Shown: in pieces, positions 17,594 to 24,767 of the stretch | How the letters are laid out: each line of letters opens with the position of its first letter | Position numbering within the stretch: the first letter of the stretch is position 1 | Assembly: GCA_023701125.1 (NCBI GenBank) | Contig: JAMPXO010000038.1 | Coordinates: forward strand, 1-37,973 | Length of the DNA: 37,973 nt | Direction: 5' to 3' | From: Vicinamibacteria bacterium | GTDB taxonomy: Bacteria; Acidobacteriota; Vicinamibacteria; Fen-336 | The notes under the pieces: generated by a model | What the model was told of the DNA's origin: nothing | Seen by the model: only the letters and a program-made list of their open reading frames with translations | Database searches by the model: none | Made by a program: the position numbers and the translations under genes

Positions 17594-18157
17594 TCACGCT
17601 CCAGGAGGGCCCGCGGCGGCGGGCGTGCCCACGATCACCTCGCCCATCTGCAGCGGGGCGTCGCGGAAGTAGAGGGTCGGCTTGACGGTCTCGATCACGG
17701 TCTCGCGGGCGAGGCCGGGCGTCGGCTGGAAGGCGAGCACGCGCAGCGCGAGCCCCTCGTCGAACGGTGCGCCGGTGTGGTCGATCACCTGCAGCCCGGC
17801 CTGGGCCAGCACGTCCCACGTCGACTGCAGGTGGCGATACGGGCGCCGCATGTTCTCCAGCGGGCGGTCGCTGCCCGGTTCCAGCATCTTCTGGCGCAGC
17901 CGCCACAGGCCGGTCGCCGCCTCGGCCAGAAACGCGAAGCGCTCGGCCGGCGGCGCGGCGGGAAGGGCGGCGGCACTCGCGCTCCCCGCGCTGGCGGTCA
18001 CCGCAGCGGCGACCGCGGCAGACAGCGATTGCAGCAGCGGCGCCCAGTCGGGCGCCTCGATCCGGAACTCGGCCGGCTGCCGCCGCTGACGCAGTTCGGC
18101 CAGCCGCGCGGCCCACGTCCACGCTCGCTGTCCGTCCGTCCCGATCGCGAGGGCCAT
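17594..18157 (-). CDS. Divergent GrpE-like nucleotide exchange factor
   Basis: 187 aa. The C-terminal 75 residues follow the GrpE order: a helix ending LWRLRQKMLEPG, NMRRPYRHLQSTWDVLAQ, then the beta domain AGLQVIDHTGAPFDEG (120-135), ETVIETVKPTLYF and GEVIVGTPA. This matches the canonical Gv.vId..GepFDP...tVvev...Gy.......r.a.ViVg. The N-terminal half is Ala-rich and shorter than the long GrpE coiled coil, so the dimer stalk may be reduced or absent. It should release ADP from the Hsp70 encoded 3 nt downstream. The start ATG follows GAGGAG with only a 3-nt gap, so the exact start is slightly uncertain. The kinase gene ends 30 nt upstream. Confidence 0.78.
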   Translation of the reverse strand: MALAIGTDGQRAWTWAARLAELRQRRQPAEFRIEAPDWAPLLQSLSAAVAAAVTASAGSASAAALPAAPPAERFAFLAEAATGLWRLRQKMLEPGSDRPLENMRRPYRHLQSTWDVLAQAGLQVIDHTGAPFDEGLALRVLAFQPTPGLARETVIETVKPTLYFRDAPLQMGEVIVGTPAAAGPPGA

Positions 18158-18187
18158 GCCCTCCTCACGTCCGGCGCGCGGGCCGCG

Positions 18188-19297
18188 CTACATCGCCACG
18201 CCCCGCCGCCACAGCCGGACCTGGTTCGCGTAGCGCTCGCGCAGGTCCGGCCACTTGTTGAACGCCTCTTCCATCTGGTCGGCCGCGTCGGCGAAGCGGC
18301 CGCGCTCGCGGGCCAGGGAAACGGCCTGGCGCGCCATCGTCTCGGCCTGGCGCTGGTCGCCCGGCGTGTGCATGCCGAGCGCGCTCTTCGACTCGTCGAG
18401 GCCGCTGCCCTTGGCCCGCGCGCCCGGCGCGCCGGCGCCGGCGGGCTGCCAGCGCTCGAGGTCGGCGAGCAGCTCGCGCGCGGAGGGGTGGCGCTCCTCG
18501 GGTTTCAGCGACAGCGCGCGGAACAGGATCTGGTCGAGGCCCGCGTCGGCCTTGGCGTTGAGTCGCGAGGGCGGGATCAGCGGCCGCTCGAAGCGACCCG
18601 GGTCGGCGGCCGCCTCGGTGTCGCCCAGGCCCGCGTAGGGCAGGCGGTCGGTCAGCAGCAGGTACAGCGTGCAGCCGAGCGCCCACACGTCGCCCGCCGC
18701 GGAGTCGGTCTGGAAGTCGCGCAGCGCCTCGGGGGCCTTGAACGAGCGGGTGCCGCGCGCGGAAGCCAGCAGCGTCAGCGGGTTGACGCGCTTGGCGAGC
18801 CCGAAGTCGCTGATCCGCGCCTGCAGGCCGTTCTGGTCGTAGCCGACCAGGATGTTCTGCGGCTTGATGTCGCGGTGGATGATCGGCGGCACCTCGGCGT
18901 GGGCGAGAGCCAGCCCGCGGCAGACCTGGCGCAGGATCTCGACCGCGGTCTCGACCGGCACGAACTGGGCGCCGTGCGAGCGCCAGAACTGCTCGAGCGA
19001 ACCGCCGGCGACGTACTCCATCGTGAAGAAGCCGCAGGTGCCGCGCGAGGTCTCGGTCACGTTGGCGTCGAACACGCGGACGATGTTGGGGTGGCCGATG
19101 CGCGACAGCAGGATCGCCTCGCCCAGCATCTGCTCGGTCTCCTCCATGGTCATGCCGACCATCTTGAAGACCTTCATCGCCTGGCGGCCGAGGAAGCGGT
19201 GCTTGACGCGATAGACCTCGGCGAACGCGCCTTCGCCGAGCGGACGTTCGACCTCGTAGGTTCCGCGGATGAGCTGCCCCTCGCGAAGCAGGCTCAT
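18188..19297 (-). CDS. Cytosolic Ser/Thr protein kinase, first gene of the chaperone operon
   Basis: A 369-aa Hanks-type kinase with an intact core: glycine loop GEGAFAEV (21-28), Lys42 in AMKVFK, HRDIKPQN (141-148), DFG (164-166) and APE (188-190). After the kinase lobe come about 85 residues with a linker and TPR-like helices (MARQAVSLARERGRFADAADQMEEAF). No membrane segment is visible, unlike the two kinases at 30323-34422. The ATG at 19297 has GGGAG 6 nt upstream. The same frame is open for 148 more codons but holds no kinase sequence. It heads a 12.6 kb co-directional run, so it may phosphorylate the chaperones or their co-factors (inference). Confidence 0.93.
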   Translation of the reverse strand: MSLLREGQLIRGTYEVERPLGEGAFAEVYRVKHRFLGRQAMKVFKMVGMTMEETEQMLGEAILLSRIGHPNIVRVFDANVTETSRGTCGFFTMEYVAGGSLEQFWRSHGAQFVPVETAVEILRQVCRGLALAHAEVPPIIHRDIKPQNILVGYDQNGLQARISDFGLAKRVNPLTLLASARGTRSFKAPEALRDFQTDSAAGDVWALGCTLYLLLTDRLPYAGLGDTEAAADPGRFERPLIPPSRLNAKADAGLDQILFRALSLKPEERHPSARELLADLERWQPAGAGAPGARAKGSGLDESKSALGMHTPGDQRQAETMARQAVSLARERGRFADAADQMEEAFNKWPDLRERYANQVRLWRRGVAM

Positions 19298-19310
19298 GGC
19301 CTGCTCCCGA

Positions 19311-19324
19311 CAACCCTCGGGTTG
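19311..19324 (-). promoter_or_regulatory. Inverted repeat in the leader of the chaperone operon
   Basis: A 6-bp inverted repeat, CAACCC-TC-GGGTTG, lies 14 nt before the kinase start codon and just upstream of its Shine-Dalgarno. It could be an operator or a small RNA hairpin. Confidence 0.3.
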
Positions 19325-19412
19325 GCCGTGCGATGGGCCACGGCGACGCTCCCGGTCCTGTGGTGAGGTTTCGGGCGGTGGGGCGAGCGTCCCCACCCCC
19401 GTTTCGATCGTG

Positions 19413-19443
19413 ACGATACGCCTCGTCCCCCCCGCCCTGTCCA
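19413..19443 (-). promoter_or_regulatory. Candidate promoter of the chaperone operon
   Basis: On the minus strand TGGACA (19443-19438) is followed after 19 nt by TATCGT (19418-19413), about 115 nt before the kinase start. The same TATCGT occurs upstream of the amidohydrolase gene. An odd-length dyad, ATCGTGACGAT (19407-19417), overlaps the -10. I see neither a CIRCE element nor a clear sigma-32 box. Confidence 0.4.
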
Positions 19444-19492
19444 GCCCTTTGCGGAGCGACGGCGCGGGGCCGGGGTGACGGCCGCGGCGTGG

Positions 19493-19498
19493 TAGCGT
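19493..19498 (+). promoter_or_regulatory. Candidate -10 of a leaderless transcript (DUF2721 gene)
   Basis: TAGCGT ends 7 nt before ATG at 19506 with no Shine-Dalgarno between. Confidence 0.38.
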
Positions 19499-19505
19499 CG
19501 CGGCC

Positions 19506-19994
19506 ATGGCCGAGAACGCCGCGCTCTCCCTGCTCTCCGCGATGATCACGCCGGCCGTGCTGATCTCCGCCAGCGGCATGCTGATCCTGTCGACCGCCAG
19601 CCGGCTGGCGCGGATCGTCGACCGCGTGCGCACGCTCGCCCGCCAGATCGAGGAGACGGGCCAGGGCCCGGACGACGAGCTGTTGGCCGAGCGTCGCGCC
19701 GAGCTGGAGCGCCAGATCGGCACCCACACGACGCGCGGCAAGCTGATCCAGGCCTCGCTGACCTCGCTCTACGTGTCGCTGGCGCTGTTCGTGGCCGCGA
19801 CCGTCGTCATCCCGCTGGTCGCCCTGGCCGGCGCGCTCGCCTACCTGCCGGTCGCGTTCGGCGTCCTCGGCACGCTGTCGCTGTTCCTCGGCACGCTGTT
19901 CCTGATCCGCGAGACAGGCATGGCACTGACCTCGATCGGCGAGGAGATGGCCTTCGCCCGCCGCATCGCGGATCGCTCCCGCCGCGCCCGGTAA
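19506..19994 (+). CDS. DUF2721-family membrane protein
   Basis: 162 aa. The opening segment PAVLISASGMLILSTASRLARIVDRVRTL is the signature of DUF2721: a membrane helix followed by a basic amphipathic helix. A charged coiled segment follows (about 45-75), and then two more membrane helices (about 88-112 and 114-135). The family is common but its function is unknown. The start has a -10-like hexamer seven bases upstream and no Shine-Dalgarno. It is divergent from the chaperone operon; the 208 bp between them hold the operon's candidate promoter. Confidence 0.85.
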   Translation: MAENAALSLLSAMITPAVLISASGMLILSTASRLARIVDRVRTLARQIEETGQGPDDELLAERRAELERQIGTHTTRGKLIQASLTSLYVSLALFVAATVVIPLVALAGALAYLPVAFGVLGTLSLFLGTLFLIRETGMALTSIGEEMAFARRIADRSRRAR

Positions 19995-20049
19995 ACCGCG
20001 GCCCTTCCCCGCCGTTTTCAGCGTTGAGCGACAGTGCGCGAGGAAGGTG

Positions 20050-20610
20050 TCACGAGTGCAGGTCCATCGCGTTCAGGATGGCCTCGTCTTCGATCTGCGC
20101 ATAGGCCTTCGCAAACTCACGCAGCCACTCGGGCGAGGGGGTTTCCTGGAGGCTGATCGGCGCCTCCCGCCACTCCCCGCGATGGAGGAGTGCCGCGGGA
20201 GGCGCTGCGAGAAGTGGCTCGGGGTCAATGTCCTGCTTCCGGGCACGGGTGACGTGGGTCACCCGCTGGCGCCGGAGGCCGAACCAGCGCGACTCGATAC
20301 GTGGCTCCCGGAGCCGAAGAAATGCGCCAAAGCGGCCGCCGGCTTCGTACCAGTCGAACTTCGCCCTGGGGTTCTCTGTCGACCACGTGAAGAGGCGCCC
20401 CTCGTGCACACCCCCTTCTTCCTCACGCCACTCCCTCAGCTTCCCGACAAGCTCCTCGATGTTCGTCGGCTGGAGCCCGAAGTGCCTCGCCATCAGCACC
20501 ACCTCGTCGGGCTCCAGGAAGTGTCGATAGGGCTCGACGCGGTGATAGTCGGCAAACGGCTCCAGTTCCTCGTCGACGTTCGTGCCCACCACCAGGCAGC
20601 TGTAGTGCAT
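20050..20610 (-). CDS. Hypothetical protein of a phage/bacterial WDWYxxGGRW-type family
   Basis: 186 aa. It begins MHYSCLVVGTNVDEELEPFADY and contains KFDWYEAGGRFGAFLRL near residue 85. Together these recall a family of phage and bacterial proteins that start with a short beta strand plus an (E)QLxPF motif and contain K(W/F)DWYxxGGR. No function is known. Base composition looks lower in GC than the neighbours, with AT-containing codons such as TTT and TAT, which fits recent acquisition. The ATG at 20610 has GGAGG 6 nt upstream. It converges on the DUF2721 gene and sits 33 nt downstream of the amidohydrolase stop. Confidence 0.72.
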   Translation of the reverse strand: MHYSCLVVGTNVDEELEPFADYHRVEPYRHFLEPDEVVLMARHFGLQPTNIEELVGKLREWREEEGGVHEGRLFTWSTENPRAKFDWYEAGGRFGAFLRLREPRIESRWFGLRRQRVTHVTRARKQDIDPEPLLAAPPAALLHRGEWREAPISLQETPSPEWLREFAKAYAQIEDEAILNAMDLHS

Positions 20611-20643
20611 CCGGTTCCTCCGGCCCTGCGATGACGAGCGAGT

Positions 20644-22284
20644 TCAGCGGCGATCGGGCGGAAACTCGATCGTCGGCAGGCGGGTGAGGCCGCGCTCCGC
20701 CTTCTGCTTCGCGACCATCTTCGCGACGTCGGCGAGGAGCTGTCGGGCGTCGTAGACGATGCCGTCCTTGATCGTGTACTGGATGCCGCCCACGCGCTCG
20801 GCCTGGCCCGTCTTGTCGTTCAGGCGCACCGCGCCCGTGCCGTAGAGGACCTTCAGGTTGGCGATCGGGTCCTCCGGCACGATCACCAGGTCGGCGAGCA
20901 GGCCCGCGCGCACGACGCCGAACTCGATCGGCTTCCCCTTCGGCTCGAACAGCGCCTGGGCCCCGTGCAGGGTCGCGCCGCGGATCACCTCCAGCGGGTG
21001 GAAACCCGCCTCCTGCAGCAGCTCCATCTCCTCGATCGTCGAGAAGCCGAACGTGTTGTAGATGTAGCCCGCATCGGAGCTGACGGACACCCGGCCGCCG
21101 ATGTCCTTGTAGTCCTTCAGGAATGCCATCCAGACGCGGTAGAAGTTCCGCCACGCCGTCTCGTCCCAGCTCGTCCAGTCGAAGTAGTAGGAGCCGTGGT
21201 TGGCGCGGCTCGGCTGGTAGAAGTCCCACAGCGACGGCAGCGTGTACTTCTCGTGCCAAAAGGCGCTCGACCGGCGCATCACGTCGCGGCTGGCCAGGTA
21301 GGCCGTCATCGTCGGGTCGAGGATCGTGCCCCGCGACTTGAACTCCTGGAGCAGCGCCTTCCACTCCGGGCTGCCGCGCTCGTGGACCAGGTTCCACTGC
21401 CGCGCGACCTGGCCGAAGCGCTGCTGCTCGTCCTGGTGGTTGTGACCCGGCGGGAACGGCTGCACGTCGTGGCCGTCGTAGAGCGCCTCGAACAGGCCGT
21501 AGAAGTGGGTGACGGTGCCGAGCCCGAGCCGTGCGGCGTCCTGCGCGTTCATCTCCGCGACGCCGGCCTGGCTGAGGTGCGCCGTCGTGCCCAGGCCGAG
21601 CTTCTTCGCCTCGTCGATCAGCGCCGCCATGATCTCGGGCGGATACGCGGTCAGCTTCAGGCCGTCGATGCCGGTCTTCGCCGCCGTCCGTACCCACTCG
21701 CGGGCCTTCAGCGGCGTCTCGATCGTGCCCTCCCACTCGTCGAACGGCAGCCGGTACGTGAACATCCGCGGCGCCGTGATCTCGTTGCGCGCGCTGCGGC
21801 CCTTCTCGCTCTCGGAGAAGACCGGCGACGCGAACGGCACGCCGCGGGCGGTCGTGATGCCGTGTGCCATCCACAGCTTGTAGACGTACTCCGAGTCGGG
21901 CGTCTTCGGCACGTCGCCGTTGTGCACGTGCAGGTCGACGAAGCCGGGCAGCACGTACATGCCGGCGGCGTCGATCTCGCGGCTGGCGGGCTGCGGCCGG
22001 CCGCTGGGCCGCATGTCGCCGGCCGTCGCGCCGACGGTGGTGACGGCGACGATGCGGTTGCGCTCGATCACGATGTCGACCGGCCCGCGCGCGGGCGCCC
22101 CGGTGCCGTCGATCAGGATCGCGTTGCGGATCACGAGCCGGTCGAACGGCCCCTCGCCTTCGGCCCGCGGCGGCGCCGGGCGGGGATCGTAGGAGGCCTC
22201 CTGGGCCTGGGCGGCCGAAACCAGCGCCGCGATTCCGACCGCCACCACGAGGGGGGCGAGCCAGGCGGGTCCTGCGGACTTCAT
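20644..22284 (-). CDS. Exported metal-dependent amidohydrolase
   Basis: 546 aa, amidohydrolase superfamily (imidazolonepropionase/prolidase-like branch). A signal peptide is clear (WLAPLVVAVGIAALVSAAQAQ, cleaved near residue 28). Metal-site residues are in LHVHNG, the candidate carbamylated Lys in GLKLTAYPPE, His in TTAHLSQAG and VTHFYG, and Asp in VSSDAGY. Late conserved sequence (GLLADLVIVPEDPIANLKVLYG) is typical of the family. The substrate is unknown; exported relatives include peptidases and lactonases. The ATG at 22284 is chosen for the signal peptide and GGAG 7 nt upstream. The same frame runs further upstream into a toxin relic. A TATCGT box lies at 22325-22320. Confidence 0.9.
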   Translation of the reverse strand: MKSAGPAWLAPLVVAVGIAALVSAAQAQEASYDPRPAPPRAEGEGPFDRLVIRNAILIDGTGAPARGPVDIVIERNRIVAVTTVGATAGDMRPSGRPQPASREIDAAGMYVLPGFVDLHVHNGDVPKTPDSEYVYKLWMAHGITTARGVPFASPVFSESEKGRSARNEITAPRMFTYRLPFDEWEGTIETPLKAREWVRTAAKTGIDGLKLTAYPPEIMAALIDEAKKLGLGTTAHLSQAGVAEMNAQDAARLGLGTVTHFYGLFEALYDGHDVQPFPPGHNHQDEQQRFGQVARQWNLVHERGSPEWKALLQEFKSRGTILDPTMTAYLASRDVMRRSSAFWHEKYTLPSLWDFYQPSRANHGSYYFDWTSWDETAWRNFYRVWMAFLKDYKDIGGRVSVSSDAGYIYNTFGFSTIEEMELLQEAGFHPLEVIRGATLHGAQALFEPKGKPIEFGVVRAGLLADLVIVPEDPIANLKVLYGTGAVRLNDKTGQAERVGGIQYTIKDGIVYDARQLLADVAKMVAKQKAERGLTRLPTIEFPPDRR

Positions 22285-22351
22285 TCCGGGTCTCCGTGTT
22301 TCGGGGGCGAGAGTGCGGGACGATAGCACCCACCGGGGCGTGCGCTGCCCC

Positions 22352-22541
22352 TCACTCGTAGTGGGTCCAGAGGCGCAGGACCTTGCCAGCCGGTGCTGGA
22401 TGTTGATCCGGCGCGAGTATGCCCCGGCCAGGTCGCCGAGCGGCTTCTCGACGGGGAGCAACGTCTCGAACGGATCGCCGCGTCTCCTGGAACGCCCACC
22501 AGTCCCCGAGTGCGAGCTTCGCTTGCGCTGATCGTCGTCAT
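22352..22541 (-). pseudogene. Decayed YefM-YoeB type II toxin-antitoxin module
   Basis: The antitoxin start MTTISASEAR (22541-22512) is intact. After 7 nt, another frame gives DWWAFQET (22504-22481), a piece from the middle of YefM-type antitoxins. One base later a third frame gives the YoeB/Txe core GDPFETLLPVEKPLGDLAG... to HRL (22479-22387), including AYSRRINIQHRL. After a further frame change it ends KVLRLWTHYE and TGA (22384-22352). So large parts of the antitoxin, the toxin N-terminus and about ten residues after HRL are deleted. No functional toxin can be made. It accounts for most of the 306 bp between the amidohydrolase and PLP-enzyme genes. Confidence 0.78.
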
Positions 22542-22549
22542 TTCAGGCT

Positions 22550-22567
22550 CGTACGATTTCTCGTACG
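22550..22567. promoter_or_regulatory. Paired CGTACG palindromes, relic YefM-type operator
   Basis: CGTACG occurs at 22550-22555 and 22562-22567, centres 12 bp apart, each within a CTCGTACG direct repeat, 8 bp upstream of the relic antitoxin start. The E. coli YefM operator also has two palindromes with a six-base core (TGTACA) centred 12 bp apart. Confidence 0.5.
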
Positions 22568-22590
22568 CCTCATCAACCGGGGTGCCGGCC

Positions 22591-23715
22591 TCAGCGGCTG
22601 AGGCCGCGCGCCGCGACGGGCCAGATCGCCTCGACGGTCGAGCCGCGCAGGCCGATCAGCTCGTCGTGCAGGTTGAGCGTCGGATCGCAGTGGCCCGGCA
22701 CGAGCAGCAGCCGGGCGCCCAGCGGCAGGAGCGGGGTCGTGGCCCCGCGCGGCCGCAGCGTGCCATGTTCGTCGCTGGCCGCCACGTAGTCGTACGCGGC
22801 GCCCCAGACATCGGGCAGGCCCGAGTCGACGGCCAGCGACTTCAGGCCGGCGTCGACGATGATGCGCTCGCCGCCGCCGGTGCTGATCACGGTGGTCGCG
22901 AGGAACAGCGCGTGCTCGAAGCGCAGCGAGTCCGTGTACTCGTTGCGGCCGTAGTCCCCGTCCATGAAGACGTAGGAGCCCGGCTGCACCTCGGTGTAGA
23001 CCCCGCTGACGAGGTCGAACTCGACGCTGCCGCTGCCCCCGCCGCTGACGACCGGGCAGGCGACGCCGGCGCGCGCCAGCCCGGCGACGACGTCGGCCGC
23101 GCGAGCGGCGGCCCGGGCGGCGACCGCGCGCCGCTCGGCATGCCCGCGCAGGTGCTGGAGGCTGCCCTGGTAGGCCTGCAGGCCGGCGAAACGCAGCTCG
23201 CCGTGGGCGGCGATGGCGTCGAGCAGGCGCTGCACGGCGTCCGCGCCGTCGACGCCGCAGCGGTCCTGGCCGACGTTGATCTCGACGAAGACGTCGAGCC
23301 GGCTGCCGGCCGCCGCTGTCGCCGAAGCCAGCAGTTCGACTTGTTGGGCGTCGTCGACGCAGACGCTGAAGCGCGCGTGCAGCGCCAGCCGGGCCAGCAG
23401 CGCCGCCTTGGCCGGCGCGACGATCTCGTTGCTGACGTGGATGTCGCGCACGCCCGCCGCGACGAACGGCAGCGCCTCGCTGACCTTCTGGCAGCAGATG
23501 CCGACGGCGCCGCGCTCGACCTGGGCCAGCGCGATCGCCGGGCACTTGTGCGCCTTCGCGTGCGGGCGCAGCGCGACGCCGGCGGCGTCGGCAGCCGCCT
23601 GCATCCGGGCCACGTTGCGCTCGAACGCGTCCAGGTCGAGCAGCAGGGCCGGCGTGTCGACGCCGTCGAGCGGGTCGCCGACACGGGCGGCCGGCGGCAG
23701 ATCGGCTCTGTTCAT
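22591..23715 (-). CDS. DSD1-type PLP enzyme (D-threonine aldolase / D-serine dehydratase-like)
   Basis: 374 aa, alanine-racemase-fold (type III) PLP enzyme. The PLP lysine lies in RPHAKAHK (50-57). The phosphate-binding region is around VSGGGSGS, and the C-terminal metal pair is HC in PGHCDPTLNLHDEL. This layout belongs to D-threonine aldolase, D-threo-3-hydroxyaspartate dehydratase and D-serine dehydratase, which use a divalent metal; the exact substrate cannot be told. It should act in the cytosol on D-amino or 3-hydroxy amino acids. The ATG at 23715 has GGAG 6 nt upstream. An in-frame ATG five codons earlier lacks one. Confidence 0.87.
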   Translation of the reverse strand: MNRADLPPAARVGDPLDGVDTPALLLDLDAFERNVARMQAAADAAGVALRPHAKAHKCPAIALAQVERGAVGICCQKVSEALPFVAAGVRDIHVSNEIVAPAKAALLARLALHARFSVCVDDAQQVELLASATAAAGSRLDVFVEINVGQDRCGVDGADAVQRLLDAIAAHGELRFAGLQAYQGSLQHLRGHAERRAVAARAAARAADVVAGLARAGVACPVVSGGGSGSVEFDLVSGVYTEVQPGSYVFMDGDYGRNEYTDSLRFEHALFLATTVISTGGGERIIVDAGLKSLAVDSGLPDVWGAAYDYVAASDEHGTLRPRGATTPLLPLGARLLLVPGHCDPTLNLHDELIGLRGSTVEAIWPVAARGLSR

Positions 23716-23895
23716 CACGCGCTCCAGCATAGGCCCGGCACCGCGTGTTCGATGTCGTCTCGCTCGCTTGCACGGACACGGGCAACGCGATACACCAGCG
23801 GCCATCGGGAACGCAGCGAGGCGGGGGATGCGCGAGGGGCGGGCGACCGGCAAGCGGGCTTCCGCGTCGGCTGACGGCCGGCCGGTCGACGCCTG

Positions 23896-24513
23896 ATGCG
23901 CGGCGTGGAGCAGGTGCCGTGGCTGTACGACATCGGGATCGCCCTGCTGGAGGCGACCGGGCTGGGGCGCTGGCGGGCGTGGCTGGTCGGGCTCGACGGG
24001 AGCGACGGGCGGCGGGTGCTCGACCTCGGCTGCGGCACCGGGCGCAACCTGCCGGCACTGACGTCGCGCGCCGGGCGGGCCGTCGTCGGCGTCGACCCGT
24101 GCGGGGAGGCCCTGAAGCGAGCGCGGCGGCGAGCGCCGGGCGCGTGGCTCGTGCGAGCCCGGGCGGAGGCCCTCCCCTTCCGCGACGGCGCGTTCGACGT
24201 CGTCACCAGCGGCCTCGTGCTGTGCAGCGTCGACGAGCCCGCGCGGGCGCTGCACGAGGTGCAGCGGGTGATGGCGCCGCGCGGCACGCTGCGGCTGCTC
24301 GAGCACGTGCGCTCGAGCCACCCGTGGCAGGCCGGGCTCCAGGACGCGCTGCAACCGGCGTGGACGTGGTTCACGGGCGGCTGCCGGCCCAACCGCGACA
24401 CCGAGTCCGCGGTGACCGCCGCCGGCTTCGCCATCGATGCCGGCTCGCGCCGCGCGGCGGGCAGCATGCGCCGGCTCGTCGCCCGATCGAGCGGGCCAGG
24501 AGACGCGAAATGA
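23896..24513 (+). CDS. Class I SAM-dependent methyltransferase (Methyltransf_11 type)
   Basis: 205 aa. Motif I is VLDLGCGTGRNL (about 46-57). Acidic beta2 is VVGVDP, motif II-like PFRDGAFDVVTSGLVLCSV follows, then MAPRGTLRLLEHVR. The overall layout is UbiE/COQ5-like, and the C-terminal PTWTWF-like stretch (LQPAWTWFTGGCRPNRDT) is common in small-molecule or lipid methyltransferases. The substrate is unknown. No clear Shine-Dalgarno precedes the ATG. The stop overlaps the next start (ATGA). The 180 bp to the divergent PLP-enzyme gene hold no feature I can support beyond starts and leaders. Confidence 0.88.
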   Translation: MRGVEQVPWLYDIGIALLEATGLGRWRAWLVGLDGSDGRRVLDLGCGTGRNLPALTSRAGRAVVGVDPCGEALKRARRRAPGAWLVRARAEALPFRDGAFDVVTSGLVLCSVDEPARALHEVQRVMAPRGTLRLLEHVRSSHPWQAGLQDALQPAWTWFTGGCRPNRDTESAVTAAGFAIDAGSRRAAGSMRRLVARSSGPGDAK

Positions 24514-24755
24514 GCGAAGGCGGGAAGCGCGACTTCAGTCGCCTGCTCGTGCCGGCACTGGCCAGCCTGACGCTGGGCCTCGCCCCGTTCGTGCCGATGC
24601 CCCACGTCGCCGAGAAGCTGCTGTGGCTGCTCCGCGGCCAGCCGTTCCAGCCGATCGACGTATTCGACCTGGTGATGCACGGCGCGCCCTGGCTCTGGCT
24701 GGCGATCGAGGCCGTGCGCCTCTGGCGCGGGCCGGGTACACCGCAGCCGAAGTGA
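24510..24755 (+). CDS. Small membrane protein, conserved hypothetical
   Basis: 81 aa with two hydrophobic segments: LVPALASLTLGLAPFVPMP (about 12-30) and FDLVMHGAPWLWLAIEAVRLW (about 52-72). An RDFSRLLVPAL start and a PxDxFDLxxHGAPW motif look conserved, but I know no function. The ATG overlaps the methyltransferase stop by four bases, so the pair is translationally coupled and may act together. It ends 12 bp from the convergent oxidoreductase gene. Confidence 0.72.
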   Translation: MSEGGKRDFSRLLVPALASLTLGLAPFVPMPHVAEKLLWLLRGQPFQPIDVFDLVMHGAPWLWLAIEAVRLWRGPGTPQPK

Positions 24756-24767
24756 CGGTCGCCGGAC

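Noticed and set aside
6727-19297. STAND/NLR-type antiviral or conflict system
   Set aside because: HEAT repeats, a cyclase and a kinase can occur in defence loci. Here there is no STAND NTPase, nuclease or other effector, and the chaperone parts explain the set better.
14345-19366. Very long plus-strand open frame opposite the chaperone genes
   Set aside because: It is antisense to four genes with clear catalytic motifs. Its product is Arg/Gly/Ala/His-rich with no domain. High GC at third positions keeps antisense frames open.
19298-19505. CIRCE element or sigma-32 promoter for the chaperone operon
   Set aside because: I looked for the TTAGCACTC/GAGTGCTAA pair and for CTTGAA/CCCCAT boxes on both strands and found neither.
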